A stretch of DNA of 64,000 nucleotides from Providencia alcalifaciens (GCF_020271745.1 NZ_CP084296.1:1550001-1614000), one strand, 5' to 3'; positions 25,947 through 37,353 are shown, counted from the stretch's first letter. The notes: generated by a model from the sequence alone, not told the origin. Numbers and translations are program-made.

Positions 25947-25974
25947 TGCCCTTACCGATAAAACGGCAAGGGCA
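25947..25974. terminator. Hairpin after tex
   Basis: TGCCCTTACCG (25947-25957) pairs with CGGCAAGGGCA (25964-25974) with one internal mismatch pair. On the minus strand an AT-rich tail follows. Probable terminator of tex. Confidence 0.55.
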
Positions 25975-26002
25975 TCATGTCTTAGCGCTTTTTATTAAAG
26001 GT

Positions 26003-28345
26003 TTAGCGCTTTTTACCAAAAGCAGCAGCAAGTGCATCACTCATCGCGCTGTTGCTAGATGTCGCAGAGTTAGATGATGAATTTCCTCGCGCGCTCCCTC
26101 GCGAAGCAGGGGCTTTGCGGGTATTTCTATCTTGCGCTGGAGCTGCACTGCGAGGTGCGCTGCTACCTTCACCCGCTTGTTCATCTAAGCGCATAGTGAG
26201 CGCAATACGCTTACGAGCAATATCCACATCCAGCACTTTGACTTTCACAATATCACCGGTTTTGACGACTTTGTGAGGGTCTTCAACGTAGCTGTTTGAA
26301 AGGGAAGAAATATGCACCAGACCATCTTGATGAACACCAATATCCACAAATGCTCCGAAGTTAGTGACGTTAGTCACTGCACCTTCTAAGATCATCCCCG
26401 GCGTTAAGTCATTCATCGTTTCGACACCGTCAGCAAAGGTTGCTGTTTTAAATTCAGGGCGTGGGTCACGACCCGGTTTTTCCAGTTCTTTGATGATGTC
26501 TGTAACGGTAGGAACCCCGAACTGTTCGGTGGTAAATTCACGCGGACTTAAACCATTTAATACCTGCGAATTGCCCATAATCTCTTTGAGTGGCTGGCGG
26601 ACAGCTTCAAGGATTTTTTCAACAATTGGGTAGGCTTCTGGGTGAACCGTTGAGGCATCCAGTGGGTTATCCCCATTGGTGATACGCAAGAAACCTGCGC
26701 ACTGTTCAAAGGCTTTTGGTCCTAAACGAGCGACTTTAAGTAACTGTTTTCGGTCATTGAATTGACCATTTGCATCACGCCAATCAACAACATTTTGCGC
26801 GATCATTTTGCTCAGTCCTGCAACCCGGGTGAGTAGCGCAACAGAGGCGGTATTCAAGTCTACGCCGACGGAGTTTACGCAATCTTCAACGACCGCATCT
26901 AACTTACGAGCTAATTGTGTTTGGCTGACATCATGTTGATATTGGCCGACTCCGATAGATTTCGGGTCGATTTTCACCAGTTCAGCCAGCGGGTCTTGTA
27001 AGCGGCGAGCAATAGAAACCGCGCCACGTAGGGAAACGTCTAAATCAGGGAACTCTAATGCCGCCAGCTCAGAAGCAGAATAAACAGAGGCGCCAGCTTC
27101 ACTGACAATCACTTTCTGTGCCGTGACTTCAGGGAACTGTTTTTGTACTTGGGCAAAGAAGCGTTCTGTTTCTCGTGATGCGGTTCCATTACCAATCGCG
27201 ACCAGCTCGACGTGGTATTTTTGGCATAATGCGGCAACGATAGTGGCAGCTTTGGCTGCTTGACCCGTGTGCGGGTAAATAGTGTCTGTTGCCATTACTT
27301 TACCCGTCGCATCAACGACCGCTACTTTTACGCCGGTACGTAAACCTGGATCGAGACCCATCGTGGCACGCATACCCGCAGGAGCTGCCATCAATAAGTC
27401 ACTGAGATTACGGGCGAATACGTTAATTGCTTCTTCTTCCGCTTTCTCGCGCAGGGCGCTCATGATTTCAGTTTCTAAGTGCAGTAACACTTTGACTCGC
27501 CAAGTCCAGCTGATGACGGCTTTACGCCATTGGTCAGCGGGGGCATTGTTCAAACGCACATCTAAATGACGGGTAATAATGTCTTCGCAATAGCTCTCTT
27601 TTGGCGGCTCTTCAAACTGAGGATCGCAGTTGAGGGATAACTGTAAAACACCTTCATTGCGACCACGGAACATAGCCAAAGCGCGGTGTGATGGAACTTG
27701 AGCAACCGGTTCATGGTGGTCAAAATAATCACTAAATTTCACACCTTCGGTTTGTTTACCTTCCGCAACCACTGCGACAATATGCGCATTTTTCCATATA
27801 TAGTCGCGAACTTTTGCTAACAGGGTCGCATCTTCGGCGAAACGCTCCATTAGAATGTAGCGAGCACCATCTAAAGCCGCTTTGGTATCTGCGATGCCTT
27901 TATCGGCGTCAACATAGCGTTGTGCAAGTGTATCCGGTGATTGGCTTGGATCGTTCCACAGCGTATCCGCTAAGGGCTCTAAGCCCGCTTCGATAGCAAT
28001 TTGCCCACGAGTACGGCGCTTTGGTTTGTAAGGGAGGTAAAGGTCTTCGAGTTCGGTTTTATTCAGCGTTGTATTGATGGCAGAAGCGAGTTCTGGAGTA
28101 AGCTTACCTTGTTCATCAATGGATTTTAGAATGGTTTGCTTACGGTCGTTTAACTCTCTCAAATATCCTAAACGGCTCTCTAGCTGACGTAGCTGAGTGT
28201 CATCCAATCCCCCCGTAACCTCTTTACGGTAGCGGGCGATAAATGGGACGGTATTGCCTTCATCCAATAATGTAATGGCTGAAAACACCTGTTTTGGTTG
28301 GGCTTGTAGCTCGGCCGCAATAATTTGGCTTAGAGTTTCATTCAT
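26003..28345 (-). CDS. tex: Transcription accessory protein Tex (YhgF)
   Basis: Nucleic-acid-binding protein of 780 residues linked to transcription and RNA processing; its precise role is not settled. Domain order: N-terminal Tex helical region, YqgF-like RNase H-fold domain ([20 protein letters not shown] near residue 330), helix-hairpin-helix domain (about 500-560, [12 protein letters not shown]), and S1 RNA-binding domain (about 650-725, [20 protein letters not shown]). A Ser/Asn-rich low-complexity tail ends in FGKKR. It is divergent from greB, as in E. coli. Just after the stop, the last codons are repeated in frame (see findings). Confidence 0.94.
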   Translation of the reverse strand: MNETLSQIIAAELQAQPKQVFSAITLLDEGNTVPFIARYRKEVTGGLDDTQLRQLESRLGYLRELNDRKQTILKSIDEQGKLTPELASAINTTLNKTELEDLYLPYKPKRRTRGQIAIEAGLEPLADTLWNDPSQSPDTLAQRYVDADKGIADTKAALDGARYILMERFAEDATLLAKVRDYIWKNAHIVAVVAEGKQTEGVKFSDYFDHHEPVAQVPSHRALAMFRGRNEGVLQLSLNCDPQFEEPPKESYCEDIITRHLDVRLNNAPADQWRKAVISWTWRVKVLLHLETEIMSALREKAEEEAINVFARNLSDLLMAAPAGMRATMGLDPGLRTGVKVAVVDATGKVMATDTIYPHTGQAAKAATIVAALCQKYHVELVAIGNGTASRETERFFAQVQKQFPEVTAQKVIVSEAGASVYSASELAALEFPDLDVSLRGAVSIARRLQDPLAELVKIDPKSIGVGQYQHDVSQTQLARKLDAVVEDCVNSVGVDLNTASVALLTRVAGLSKMIAQNVVDWRDANGQFNDRKQLLKVARLGPKAFEQCAGFLRITNGDNPLDASTVHPEAYPIVEKILEAVRQPLKEIMGNSQVLNGLSPREFTTEQFGVPTVTDIIKELEKPGRDPRPEFKTATFADGVETMNDLTPGMILEGAVTNVTNFGAFVDIGVHQDGLVHISSLSNSYVEDPHKVVKTGDIVKVKVLDVDIARKRIALTMRLDEQAGEGSSAPRSAAPAQDRNTRKAPASRGSARGNSSSNSATSSNSAMSDALAAAFGKKR

Positions 28346-28507
28346 GTCGTGTTTAAATACCTACTCAAAGAACAGTGAAAATAGACTGCACAGTTATACT
28401 TGCTGGTAGACAGAATTGCCAGACAGAATTTTTGCCTAGTGGTAGGCAAGTCGCAGATTATATTTTATAAAATATTATAATTATCCGATTTATATACCTT
28501 TAATGAG

Positions 28508-28993
28508 ATGAATAAGAGCCTTTTAATTACCCGTGAAGGATGGGATGCGTTAGACAAAGAACTTAAATATCTTTGGAAAGAAGAGCGTCCTCGAGTGACA
28601 CAGTCTGTCTCTGAAGCCGCAGCCCAGGGGGATCGTTCCGAAAACGCAGAATATATTTACGGTAAAAAACGGTTGCGAGAAATAGACCGTCGTATTCGTT
28701 TTTTATCTAAAAGATTGGATCAACTTAGAATTGTTGAACCCGATCCTCGACAAGAGGGGCGTGTGTTTTTTGGCGCATGGGTTAAGCTTGAAGATGATAA
28801 TGAAAATATCAGAATTTTCCGGTTAGTGGGAGCTGATGAATTTGATCCGGCTAAACAGTGGATTTCTATCGACTCACCAGTGGCTCGCGCATTAATTGGC
28901 AAGCAGGTTGATGATGAAGTCGTTGTCACCACACCGGGCGGAAAAGTCACGTATTTTGTGCTAGAGATTAGCTATAAACCATTAATCAGTTAA
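28508..28993 (+). CDS. greB: Transcript cleavage factor GreB
   Basis: Protein of 161 residues that enters the RNA polymerase secondary channel and triggers cleavage of backtracked RNA. The N-terminal coiled coil has LKYLWKEERPRVTQSVSEAA with GDRSENAEYIYGKKRLREID, where the loop acidic residues act at the active site. The C-terminal FKBP-like domain has SPVARALIGKQVDDEV. It matches E. coli GreB (158). It is divergent from tex with a 162-bp spacer and is followed by ompR. Confidence 0.95.
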   Translation: MNKSLLITREGWDALDKELKYLWKEERPRVTQSVSEAAAQGDRSENAEYIYGKKRLREIDRRIRFLSKRLDQLRIVEPDPRQEGRVFFGAWVKLEDDNENIRIFRLVGADEFDPAKQWISIDSPVARALIGKQVDDEVVVTTPGGKVTYFVLEISYKPLIS

Positions 28994-29107
28994 AGAGTAA
29001 AATGATTCATTAAAGTTAGTGTTAATGGTAAATTAATGGCATGAATATTATTTTTGTTACTTTCATCAGCAGAATAATTCTAAAATTCCACAATTTGGGG
29101 GCTATAA

Positions 29108-29827
29108 ATGCAGGAAAGTTATAAAGTTCTTGTCGTCGATGATGATATGCGTTTACGAGCTCTGCTTGAACGTTACCTCACCGAGCAGGGTTTTCAGGTA
29201 AGAAGTGCAGCGAATGCTGAACAGATGGACAGGATCCTAACGCGGGAATCTATTCATTTAATCGTATTGGACTTAATGCTTCCTGGGGAAGATGGCTTAT
29301 CCATTTGCCGTCGTTTACGTAGTCAAAACAACCCAATTCCAATCATTATGGTCACCGCGAAAGGCGAAGAAGTTGACCGTATTGTGGGCTTAGAAATTGG
29401 TGCGGATGACTATATCCCTAAACCGTTTAACCCTCGTGAACTGTTAGCACGTATTCGTGCGGTGCTGCGTCGCCAAGCGAACGAGTTACCGGGTGCGCCA
29501 TCGCAAGATGATGCCGTCATCACTTTTGGTAAATTCAAACTGAACCTCGGAACCCGTGAAATGTTTCAAGGCGAAGAAAATATGCCATTAACCAGTGGTG
29601 AGTTTGCCGTGTTGAAAGTATTAGTTTCTTATCCACGCGAACCATTGTCTCGTGACAAGCTGATGAGTTTGGCTCGAGGCCGTGAATACAGTGCAATGGA
29701 ACGTTCTATCGACGTTCAAATTTCACGTTTACGCCGTATGATTGAAGAAGATCCTGCACACCCACGTTACATTCAAACCGTTTGGGGCTTAGGATACGTA
29801 TTTGTTCCAGATGGAAGCAAAGCATGA
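29108..29827 (+). CDS. ompR: Osmoregulatory response regulator OmpR
   Basis: Response regulator of 239 residues, the same length as E. coli OmpR. The receiver domain has the acidic pocket VVDDDMRLR and the phosphoacceptor Asp55 in [13 protein letters not shown]. The C-terminal winged-helix DNA-binding domain has [20 protein letters not shown]. It controls porin and other genes with osmolality and pH. Its stop overlaps the envZ start (ATGA). Confidence 0.97.
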   Translation: MQESYKVLVVDDDMRLRALLERYLTEQGFQVRSAANAEQMDRILTRESIHLIVLDLMLPGEDGLSICRRLRSQNNPIPIIMVTAKGEEVDRIVGLEIGADDYIPKPFNPRELLARIRAVLRRQANELPGAPSQDDAVITFGKFKLNLGTREMFQGEENMPLTSGEFAVLKVLVSYPREPLSRDKLMSLARGREYSAMERSIDVQISRLRRMIEEDPAHPRYIQTVWGLGYVFVPDGSKA

Positions 29828-31155
29828 AGCGACTGAGGTTCTCAAGACGTAGTACATTCTCTCGCTCGTTATTTTTGTTTGTTGCGCTTCTGTTCGCAAG
29901 CCTTGTGACCAGCTACATGGTTGTATTGAATTTTGTTGTGATGCCAAGCTTACAGCAGTTCAATAAAGTGCTTGCTTATGAAGTGCGTACATTGATGACA
30001 GAGAAAATGGTTCTACAAGATGGAACCTCAGTGCGAGTTTCACCCGCATTACGTAAAAAAATCTACAATGAGCTAGGGATTACCTTTTACGCCCATTCAG
30101 CGGCGATGGAAGAGGGATTAAACTGGGCAAAAGAGTATGACTTTCTAAGTAAAAACATGTCGGAATACTTAGGTGGCAAGGCCAGTGTGCATCTGGAACT
30201 TGGGCGTGAGTATCCGATATTGTGGTTAACATCCTACCTAGCACCGGATATTTGGGTGCGCGTTCCACTCACCGAAATCGGTCAAAATCAGTTTTCTCAA
30301 GTTTTCCGCTATACACTCACGGTCTTCCTCTCTATCTTTGCGGGGGTTTGGCTCTATATTCGCTACCAAAACAAGCCATTATTAGAGCTGGAATATCACG
30401 CGGGTGAGGTCGGTAAAGGGCACGTTATGCCGCCGATGCAAGAGAAAGGTGCCACAGAGGTTCGTGCGGCTATTCGCTCGTTCAACCATATGGCGGCAGG
30501 GATAAAATCTCTCGAAAATGACCGCACCGTATTAATGGCAGGGGTCAGCCATGACCTTCGAACACCACTAACACGTATTCGTCTCGCGACGGAAATGATG
30601 GGGCCTGAAGATAGCTATCTTGCTGAATCTATCAACAAAGATATTGAAGAGTGCGACGCAATCATCGGTCAATTCATGTCTTACCTGAAAACTGGGCAAG
30701 AGATGGATATGGAGTTTTGCGACCTTAACGCTATTCTTAACGAAGCTGTTGTTGCGGAAACCAACGTCGTCGGGGAAATTGAAACCAATTTAGTCCCAGG
30801 GCCGGTGATGTTCAACGGTAACCATCTTGCTATTAAACGCGCGATTACCAACATGATAGTTAACGCTTATCGCTACGGAAATGGCTGGATCAAAGTCAGC
30901 AGTGGTAAAAACGAAGATTACGTTTGGTTCCAAGTTGAAGATGACGGCGCAGGGATCAAAGAAGAAGATATTCAACGCCTATTCCAACCGTTCGTACAAG
31001 GCGAAAAAGCCCGCAGTAACAAAGGTACAGGGCTGGGGCTCGCGATAATTCGCAGAATTATTGATGCTCACGAAGGGAATATTGAGATCCATAAAAGTGA
31101 GCGCGGCGGGTTTGCGATACGAGCACTTCTCCCTCTCAAAGAACGCGAAGACTAA
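29824..31155 (+). CDS. envZ: Osmosensor histidine kinase EnvZ
   Basis: Inner-membrane sensor kinase/phosphatase of 443 residues for OmpR. Two membrane segments (near residues 15-37 and 158-180) flank a periplasmic domain. A HAMP region is followed by the H-box [18 protein letters not shown], then the N-box ([10 protein letters not shown]) and G-boxes ([14 protein letters not shown]). The start at 29824 overlaps the ompR stop by 4 nt; the frame is open further upstream inside ompR. An ERIC element begins 1 bp after the stop codon. Confidence 0.96.
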   Translation: MKRLRFSRRSTFSRSLFLFVALLFASLVTSYMVVLNFVVMPSLQQFNKVLAYEVRTLMTEKMVLQDGTSVRVSPALRKKIYNELGITFYAHSAAMEEGLNWAKEYDFLSKNMSEYLGGKASVHLELGREYPILWLTSYLAPDIWVRVPLTEIGQNQFSQVFRYTLTVFLSIFAGVWLYIRYQNKPLLELEYHAGEVGKGHVMPPMQEKGATEVRAAIRSFNHMAAGIKSLENDRTVLMAGVSHDLRTPLTRIRLATEMMGPEDSYLAESINKDIEECDAIIGQFMSYLKTGQEMDMEFCDLNAILNEAVVAETNVVGEIETNLVPGPVMFNGNHLAIKRAITNMIVNAYRYGNGWIKVSSGKNEDYVWFQVEDDGAGIKEEDIQRLFQPFVQGEKARSNKGTGLGLAIIRRIIDAHEGNIEIHKSERGGFAIRALLPLKERED

Positions 31156-31156
31156 A

Positions 31157-31250
31157 TATTCTTCATATTTTGTGTCGCAGCGTTGTTGGCTGCGCTCGTT
31201 AACCCTAGTCACATACTTGTGTATGCTCCTAGGGATATCTTCACTTGCCG
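31157..31250. repeat. Partial ERIC/IRU element
   Basis: A 5' arm and core of an ERIC element, with CCCTAGTCACATACTTG and TGTATGCTCCTAGGGAT followed by TTGCCG. The 3' arm is missing, because a second full element follows directly. Confidence 0.7.
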
Positions 31251-31376
31251 TATCTCGTCGTATTTCAACTTGTAGGGGTGTTGACTACGCTCAGCTACTC
31301 AGGTCACATACTTGTGTATGCTCCCTGAGATATCTTCTCTTGTCGCCTACCTACAAGCTGAAATACTTAGAGATAT
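31251..31376. repeat. Complete ERIC/IRU element after envZ
   Basis: A 126-bp imperfect palindrome whose ends pair as GTATTTCAACTTGTAGG with CCTACAAGCTGAAATAC. The centre, GGTCACATACTTGTGTATGC, matches the ERIC core pattern of enterobacteria. Confidence 0.8.
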
Positions 31377-31427
31377 GCTGTGTAGAGAAAGAGAAAAAGA
31401 GAAAGAAATTTTTTCATTTATGACAAT

Positions 31428-31460
31428 ATGTCATATTCCAAACCCTAAGCTGTCATATTC
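31428..31460 (+). promoter_or_regulatory. Distal Pho box cluster upstream of pstS
   Basis: TATGTCATATT (31428-31438) and CTGTCATATTC (31450-31460) are TGTCATA-type half-sites spaced 22 bp apart, i.e. two turns, with no clear unit between. They lie about 90 bp above the main Pho box. Confidence 0.5.
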
Positions 31461-31548
31461 GCTATTTCAATTTATTTCATTGAAAAATAACAAAATAATT
31501 ATTTCCATCCCATTCTGCTACATTTATTTTTGTCGATAAAATCCGCAA

Positions 31549-31581
31549 GTGTCATAAAACTGTCATAAAGCTGACATATTG
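31549..31581 (+). promoter_or_regulatory. Pho box of pstS
   Basis: Three 11-bp direct repeats: GTGTCATAAAA, CTGTCATAAAG and CTGACATATTG. The first two match the PhoB consensus nearly perfectly. They sit about 87 bp upstream of the pstS start and should give PhoB-dependent induction in low phosphate. Confidence 0.85.
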
Positions 31582-31667
31582 CCGTAACTCAATTGTCCTA
31601 TTTTCCCTACCGTGACATACACCCAATAATTTAATACTTGATTATTTCTTACATCCCCGGAGGGATT

Positions 31668-32711
31668 ATGAAAATGATGCGTACCACACTAGCAAGCGTA
31701 ATGGCAGCAACCTTATCTCTGACTGCAATGTCTTCTTTTGCTGCTACCAGCCTGACCGGAGCTGGCGCAACATTCCCTGCTCCTGTTTATGCGAAGTGGG
31801 CAGATACTTATCAGAAAGAAACAGGTAATAAAATTAACTATCAGGGGATCGGTTCTTCTGGTGGTGTAAAACAAATTAATGCAAAAACAGTTGATTTCGG
31901 TGCGTCTGATGCGCCATTGACTGATGAAAAACTCAAAGAAGACGGCTTATTCCAATTCCCAACCGTGATTGGTGGCGTGGTTTTAGCGGTAAACGTTAAA
32001 GGCATCGAATCTAATCAACTGGTTCTTGATGGTAAAACTCTTGGCGACATCTACTTAGGCAAAATTGCTAAATGGAATGACCCTGCCATCGCAAAATTGA
32101 ATCCAAACGTAAAATTACCTGATCAAAACATCGCTGTGGTTCGCCGCTCTGATGGTTCAGGCACCACATTCGTCTTCACAAGCTACTTAGCGAAAGTTAG
32201 CTCAAACTGGAAAGATGAAGTGGGTGCAGGTTCAACGGTTAACTGGCCGAAAAACAGCGTAGGCGGTAAAGGTAACGACGGCGTTGCAGCCTTTGTTCAA
32301 CGTCTGCCAGGCTCTATCGGTTATGTAGAATATGCTTACGCAAAACAGAATAATCTTGCGTATACTAAGCTGATTTCTGCAGATGGTCAGCCAGTTTCAC
32401 CAACAGGTGAAAGCTTCAGCGCAGCAGCAAAAAAAGTGGATTGGTCTAAATCATTTGCACAAGACCTGACTAACCGTGAAGGCGCTAACGCATGGCCAAT
32501 TACCTCTACCACATTTATCTTAGTTCACAAGCAACAAGCGGATGCCCAAAAAGGTAAAGCGGTTCTTGATTTCTTCAACTGGGCTTACGATAAAGGCGGT
32601 AAACAAGCAGAAGCATTAGATTACGCTGTGTTACCTGAAGAAGTTGTGACGGCAGTACGTGCAGCATGGAAAACAGAAGTAAAAGATAGCCAAGGTAAAG
32701 CACTGTTCTAA
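31668..32711 (+). CDS. pstS: Periplasmic phosphate-binding protein PstS
   Basis: Phosphate ABC importer binding protein of 347 residues. A Sec signal peptide (cleavage after SSFA) precedes [18 protein letters not shown]. Phosphate-ligand motifs are [11 protein letters not shown] and [16 protein letters not shown]. The start at ATG 31668 has CGGAGG upstream; the open frame from 31638 is not used. First gene of pstSCAB-phoU, with a hairpin between it and pstC that likely favours higher PstS yield. Confidence 0.97.
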   Translation: MKMMRTTLASVMAATLSLTAMSSFAATSLTGAGATFPAPVYAKWADTYQKETGNKINYQGIGSSGGVKQINAKTVDFGASDAPLTDEKLKEDGLFQFPTVIGGVVLAVNVKGIESNQLVLDGKTLGDIYLGKIAKWNDPAIAKLNPNVKLPDQNIAVVRRSDGSGTTFVFTSYLAKVSSNWKDEVGAGSTVNWPKNSVGGKGNDGVAAFVQRLPGSIGYVEYAYAKQNNLAYTKLISADGQPVSPTGESFSAAAKKVDWSKSFAQDLTNREGANAWPITSTTFILVHKQQADAQKGKAVLDFFNWAYDKGGKQAEALDYAVLPEEVVTAVRAAWKTEVKDSQGKALF

Positions 32712-32735
32712 GTGTCCCCTCGGGTTGGAAAAGGG

Positions 32736-32766
32736 TAAGCGGGCGCTGAGGAATAGCTCCCGCTTA
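32736..32766 (+). terminator. Intercistronic hairpin pstS-pstC
   Basis: TAAGCGGG (32736-32743) pairs with CCCGCTTA (32759-32766). No T-run follows, so it probably acts as an mRNA 3' stabiliser or attenuator between the binding protein and the permease genes. Confidence 0.5.
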
Positions 32767-32823
32767 TTCACCGTAGTAACGTAAGTCCTACTGAAAAGTA
32801 GGCATGGAATGAGAACAAAGCGC

Positions 32824-33780
32824 ATGGCCGAAAAAATAACGGCATTCAAAGCCCCTAGTAAATCGGGCGACGTGATTTTTAGTGCATTAGTCAAAATAGC
32901 AGCGCTAATCACTCTCCTCATGCTTGGTGGCATTATTATTTCCCTGATTTTCGCATCTTGGCCAAGTATGCAGAAATTCGGGTTTTCGTTTTTGTGGAAT
33001 AAAGAGTGGGATGCACCAGCAGAGCAGTTTGGTGCATTAGTGCCTATCTACGGCACTATTGTCACATCATTAATCGCTCTGATTATCGCCGTACCTGTGA
33101 GCTTTGGTATCGCATTATTCTTAACAGAGCTTGCGCCTAACTGGTTAAAACGCCCATTAGGTATTGCGATTGAGCTTCTCGCTGCAATCCCAAGTATTGT
33201 TTATGGTATGTGGGGGCTGTTTGTCTTCGCACCGTTATTTGCAGAATACTTCCAAGAACCGGTTGGTAATGTCATGTCGAGCATTCCAATTGTTGGCGAA
33301 CTGTTCACCGGTCCTGCGTTTGGTATCGGTATTCTTGCGGCGGGTATTATCCTTGCCATTATGATCATTCCTTACATCGCCTCGGTAATGCGCGATGTAT
33401 TTGAACAAACTCCTGTGATGATGAAAGAGTCAGCCTATGGAATTGGCTGTACTACATGGGAAGTGATTTGGAATATCGTTCTGCCTTATACCCGTAATGG
33501 GGTGATTGGTGGGGTGATGCTGGGGCTCGGTCGTGCATTGGGAGAAACCATGGCGGTCACCTTCGTCATCGGTAACACTTACCAGCTCGATAGCCCTTCA
33601 CTGTTTATGCCGGGTAACAGTATCACCTCTGCGCTGGCGAACGAATTTGCTGAAGCGGAAAGTGGTTTACACACCGCGGCATTGATGGAACTTGGTTTAA
33701 TTCTGTTTGTGATTACCTTCATCGTTCTGGCGATTTCCAAGCTGATGGTAATGCGCCTTGCTAAGAATGAGGGACGCTAA
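32824..33780 (+). CDS. pstC: Phosphate ABC transporter permease PstC
   Basis: Inner-membrane permease of 318 residues with about six membrane helices. The EAA-type loop is [20 protein letters not shown], which contacts PstB. Alignment by eye with E. coli PstC supports the start [16 protein letters not shown] at 32824; an ATG five codons earlier (32809) is an alternative. PstC and PstA form the phosphate channel. Confidence 0.94.
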   Translation: MAEKITAFKAPSKSGDVIFSALVKIAALITLLMLGGIIISLIFASWPSMQKFGFSFLWNKEWDAPAEQFGALVPIYGTIVTSLIALIIAVPVSFGIALFLTELAPNWLKRPLGIAIELLAAIPSIVYGMWGLFVFAPLFAEYFQEPVGNVMSSIPIVGELFTGPAFGIGILAAGIILAIMIIPYIASVMRDVFEQTPVMMKESAYGIGCTTWEVIWNIVLPYTRNGVIGGVMLGLGRALGETMAVTFVIGNTYQLDSPSLFMPGNSITSALANEFAEAESGLHTAALMELGLILFVITFIVLAISKLMVMRLAKNEGR

Positions 33781-33781
33781 T

Positions 33782-34663
33782 ATGTCGATTTCTGAGCCTG
33801 TTGTAGTGAATCAAAAAGAGCGCGCACGCCGCCAAGCCTGGCGCCGTCAAGTCAACAGAATGGCATTATTAGTCTCGATGTTGACGATGGCATTTGGACT
33901 GTTCTGGTTAGTGTGGATTTTATTCTCCACGGTAACCAAAGGGATTGATGGCATGTCCCTCAATCTGTTTACTGAAATGACACCGCCGCCAAATACAGAA
34001 GGTGGTGGTTTGGCGAATGCCATTGTGGGAAGTGGATTGCTAATCTTATGGGCGACCGTTATCGGGACACCATTAGGGATTTTAGCAGGCATCTACTTAG
34101 CGGAATATGGTCGTAAATCGTGGTTAGCTTCGGTGACGCGTTTTATTAACGACATTCTGTTATCTGCGCCTTCAATTGTGGTTGGTCTGTTTGTTTACAC
34201 CATTGTGGTGGCTCAAATGCAGCATTTCTCGGGTTGGGCTGGCGTGATTGCACTTGCATTACTGCAAATCCCAATTGTTATCCGTACCACAGAGAATATG
34301 CTGAAATTAGTGCCAGATAGCCTGCGTGAAGCGGCTTACGCACTAGGCACACCAAAGTGGAAAATGATTTTATCCATCACGTTAAAAGCATCTGTATCTG
34401 GGATTATTACCGGTATTTTGTTAGCTATTGCACGTATCGCGGGGGAAACCGCACCGCTGCTGTTCACGTCACTGTCGAACCAATTCTGGAGTACTGACAT
34501 GAATGAGCCAATTGCTAACTTACCCGTGACTATCTTCAAATTTGCAATGAGTCCGTTCTCTGAATGGCAGCAATTAGCATGGGCAGGGGTTCTCCTAATC
34601 ACCTTATGTGTCCTGTTAATCAATATCATTGCCCGTGTTGTGTTTGCACAGAAAAAACACTAA
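33782..34663 (+). CDS. pstA: Phosphate ABC transporter permease PstA
   Basis: Second permease of the phosphate importer, 293 residues. A basic N-terminus ([14 protein letters not shown]) is followed by six membrane helices and an EAA loop ([20 protein letters not shown]). It starts one base after the pstC stop, with GAGGGA inside the end of pstC as ribosome site; an upstream in-frame start at 33758 would overlap pstC. Confidence 0.95.
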   Translation: MSISEPVVVNQKERARRQAWRRQVNRMALLVSMLTMAFGLFWLVWILFSTVTKGIDGMSLNLFTEMTPPPNTEGGGLANAIVGSGLLILWATVIGTPLGILAGIYLAEYGRKSWLASVTRFINDILLSAPSIVVGLFVYTIVVAQMQHFSGWAGVIALALLQIPIVIRTTENMLKLVPDSLREAAYALGTPKWKMILSITLKASVSGIITGILLAIARIAGETAPLLFTSLSNQFWSTDMNEPIANLPVTIFKFAMSPFSEWQQLAWAGVLLITLCVLLINIIARVVFAQKKH

Positions 34664-34701
34664 TCCCAGACGAATAAAAGAATTGATAGAGAGAAGTAGC
34701 C

Positions 34702-35478
34702 ATGATTAATGCAAACGATATTGCAAACAGTAAAATTAAAGTTCGTGACCTTAACTTCTACTATGGAAAATTTCACGCGCTGAAGAATATCTCTTTAGAC
34801 ATTGAAAAGAACAAAGTGACTGCGTTTATCGGCCCATCAGGTTGTGGTAAATCCACACTGCTGCGTACTTTCAACAAAATGTACGAACTGTATGGTGAGC
34901 AACGCGCAGAAGGCGAAATTTTACTGGATGGTCAAAACATCCTAACTGATAAACAAGACATCGCGTTATTACGCGCGAAAGTCGGTATGGTGTTCCAAAA
35001 ACCAACGCCATTCCCGATGTCTATCTACGACAATATCGCGTTCGGTGTGCGTTTGTTTGAAAAGCTGTCCCGCGTCGAAATGGACGAGCGTGTGCAGTGG
35101 GCGCTAACAAAAGCGGCACTGTGGAATGAAACCAAAGATAAACTTCACCAAAGCGGCTACAGCCTCTCTGGTGGTCAGCAACAGCGTCTGTGTATTGCAC
35201 GTGGTATTGCCATTCGCCCAGAAGTTCTGTTACTCGATGAGCCATGTTCAGCTTTGGACCCAATCTCAACGGGGCGTATTGAAGAGCTGATTAGCGAATT
35301 GAAATCAGAATATACCGTGGTGATCGTCACCCATAACATGCAACAAGCAGCACGCTGCTCTGATTACACGGCATTTATGTACTTGGGTGAGTTGGTGGAA
35401 TTTAACAACACTGACAAGATGTTCACCACCCCAGAAATGAAACAAACTGAAGATTATATTACTGGCCGCTACGGTTGA
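34702..35478 (+). CDS. pstB: Phosphate ABC transporter ATPase PstB
   Basis: ABC ATPase of 258 residues (E. coli PstB 257). Walker A is GPSGCGKST, the Q-loop is [15 protein letters not shown], the signature is LSGGQQQR, Walker B is [12 protein letters not shown], and the H-loop is [10 protein letters not shown]. It powers phosphate import through PstCA and relays status to PhoU and PhoR. Confidence 0.97.
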   Translation: MINANDIANSKIKVRDLNFYYGKFHALKNISLDIEKNKVTAFIGPSGCGKSTLLRTFNKMYELYGEQRAEGEILLDGQNILTDKQDIALLRAKVGMVFQKPTPFPMSIYDNIAFGVRLFEKLSRVEMDERVQWALTKAALWNETKDKLHQSGYSLSGGQQQRLCIARGIAIRPEVLLLDEPCSALDPISTGRIEELISELKSEYTVVIVTHNMQQAARCSDYTAFMYLGELVEFNNTDKMFTTPEMKQTEDYITGRYG

Positions 35479-35491
35479 TATGGAGCCGACG

Positions 35492-36223
35492 ATGGATACG
35501 CTGAATCACAACAAACATATATCAGGGCAGTTCAACGCTGAACTGGAACATATCCATACTGAGTTGATGACCATGGGAGGGCTAGTAGAAGAACAGCTCA
35601 CCAAGGCTATCACTGCGATGCATAATCAGGATGAAGCTCTAGCGCGAGAAGTGATTGCCAACGACCACAAAGTCAACATGATGGAAGTGGCAATCGATGA
35701 AGAGTGCGTCAAAATCATTGCGAAGCGCCAGCCAACAGCGAGCGACTTACGTTTGATTATGGCAATCTCAAAAACTATCGCTGAACTGGAAAGAATCGGT
35801 GACGTCGCGGATAAAATTTGCCAAACCGCACTGGAGAAATTCTCTCAGCAGCACCAGCCATTATTGGTGAGTTTAGAGTCATTAGGTCACCATACGGTAC
35901 AAATGCTACATGACGTACTGGATGCTTTTGCTCGTATGGACTTGGAAGAAGCTATTCGTATTTATCGTGAAGACGAAAAGGTAGACCAAGAGTACGAAGG
36001 GATTGTTCGCCAGTTAATGACGTACATGATGGAAGACCCGCGTACTATTCCAAGCGTCTTAACTGCGCTGTTCTGCGCTCGCTCCATTGAACGTATCGGT
36101 GACCGTTGCCAGAACATTTGTGAATTTATTTTCTACTATGTTAAAGGGCAGGATTTCCGCCATGTGGGTGGGGATAGCCTTGAAAAAATGCTAACTAGCT
36201 CGAAAGACAGTAATAAAGAGTAA
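35492..36223 (+). CDS. phoU: Phosphate signalling protein PhoU
   Basis: Helical protein of 243 residues built from two PhoU repeats, each with E-x-x-x-D-type metal sites (for example [12 protein letters not shown] and [12 protein letters not shown]). It links PstSCAB status to PhoR and restrains Pho regulon signalling at high phosphate. The start is ATG 35492 ([15 protein letters not shown]) with GGAG upstream; an ATG four codons earlier is less likely. Last gene of the pst operon, followed by two tandem terminators. Confidence 0.96.
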   Translation: MDTLNHNKHISGQFNAELEHIHTELMTMGGLVEEQLTKAITAMHNQDEALAREVIANDHKVNMMEVAIDEECVKIIAKRQPTASDLRLIMAISKTIAELERIGDVADKICQTALEKFSQQHQPLLVSLESLGHHTVQMLHDVLDAFARMDLEEAIRIYREDEKVDQEYEGIVRQLMTYMMEDPRTIPSVLTALFCARSIERIGDRCQNICEFIFYYVKGQDFRHVGGDSLEKMLTSSKDSNKE

Positions 36224-36234
36224 TTGTTAAACTG

Positions 36235-36254
36235 CTGAGGTGCTCGCACCTCAG
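36235..36254 (+). terminator. First terminator after phoU
   Basis: CTGAGGTG (36235-36242), loop CTCG, CACCTCAG (36247-36254), then a T/C-rich run. Confidence 0.7.
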
Positions 36255-36310
36255 TGTTCATCTTCTTCATTTTCTTCTTGCTCGATAAGAGTCTTAATCT
36301 GCAACATTTT

Positions 36311-36345
36311 AGGGGTCGCTCCGATGGATTTTCACCCCTTTTTTT
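36311..36345 (+). terminator. Second terminator after phoU
   Basis: AGGGGT (36311-36316) pairs with ACCCCT (36334-36339), with a small inner TCC/GGA stem, and runs into seven T residues. Confidence 0.65.
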
Positions 36346-36463
36346 GCATCTACACATATTCCTAATTGGTATAAATATATTATTTAATATTATTTCAAGT
36401 GCTAAGAAATAGTTGATAGCTTGTGATGGTCAATTTACGCAAATTTACCGTTAGGGGCATTCA

Positions 36464-37303
36464 ATGAAAGCACGTTTTCTTACTTCCGCACTTTTAGTTG
36501 CAGGTCTGGCGCTGACAGCGAATGTCGCTAGCGCAGATAAATTAGATGATATTAAACAAGCGGGAGTGATCCGCATTTCTGTTTTTGACAGTAATCCCCC
36601 ATTCGGATTCATTGATCCTAAAACCAAAAAGCTCGCTGGTTATGATATCGATATCGCCCAAGCGATTGCTGATGATCTTGGTGTGAAATTAGAGCTGCGT
36701 CCAACTAACCCTGCTAACCGTATTCCACTGCTAACATCCGGCAAAGTTGACCTGATTGGTGCCAACTTCACTATCACGGATGAACGTGCAAAACAGGTAG
36801 ATTTCTCCATTCCTGATTTTGCCACAGGGCAAAAATTTATCGCGCGTAAAGGCGTACTGAAAACCCCTGAAGATATCGCTCCACTGCGTATTGGTGCAGA
36901 TAAAGGTACGGTTCAGGAAGTGACACTGCGCGAACGTTTCCCGAATACTAAAGTCATCTCTTACGACGATACCCCGCAAGCTTTCGCAGCACTGCGCAAC
37001 GGTAACGTACAAGCGATCACCCAAGATGATGCGAAGCTGGTGGGCTTGCTAGGTAACTTGCCAGAAAAAGTAAAAGCAGACTTTGAAATTTCACCGTTTA
37101 GCTTAACTAAAGAGTACCAAGCGTTAGGCGCGAGCAAAGGGGAAACGCGTTTAATTGAAAACGTGAATGCTACCTTGTTGAAACTGGAGAAAGAAGGCAA
37201 AGCGAACGAGATTTATAACCGTTGGTTTGGTCCTGATACCAAAGCCGCGCAGCCACGTGGTGAATTCAAATTTGCCCCATTGAGCCAACAGCCTCAGGCA
37301 TAA
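36464..37303 (+). CDS. Amino-acid ABC transporter substrate-binding protein (family 3)
   Basis: Periplasmic solute-binding protein of 279 residues. The signal peptide is cleaved after VASA. The SBP_bac_3 fold is shown by GVIRISVFDSNPPFGFID, AGYDIDIAQAIADDLGV, LTSGKVDLIGANFTITDERA and DFSIPDF. The family binds polar amino acids such as glutamate, aspartate, glutamine, histidine or arginine; the exact ligand cannot be read from the sequence. It is followed by two permease genes, with a stem-loop between. No ATPase gene belongs to the cluster. Confidence 0.88.
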   Translation: MKARFLTSALLVAGLALTANVASADKLDDIKQAGVIRISVFDSNPPFGFIDPKTKKLAGYDIDIAQAIADDLGVKLELRPTNPANRIPLLTSGKVDLIGANFTITDERAKQVDFSIPDFATGQKFIARKGVLKTPEDIAPLRIGADKGTVQEVTLRERFPNTKVISYDDTPQAFAALRNGNVQAITQDDAKLVGLLGNLPEKVKADFEISPFSLTKEYQALGASKGETRLIENVNATLLKLEKEGKANEIYNRWFGPDTKAAQPRGEFKFAPLSQQPQA

Positions 37304-37333
37304 ATTATTAATGTAGTTTAGAAGGTGTAAGCG

Positions 37334-37353
37334 CCCCTGCCATGTTGCAGGGG
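37334..37353 (+). terminator. Intercistronic stem-loop after the binding-protein gene
   Basis: CCCCTGC (37334-37340), loop CATGTT, GCAGGGG (37347-37353). No T-run. Typical of attenuation or mRNA protection between an abundant binding protein and its permeases. Confidence 0.55.
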
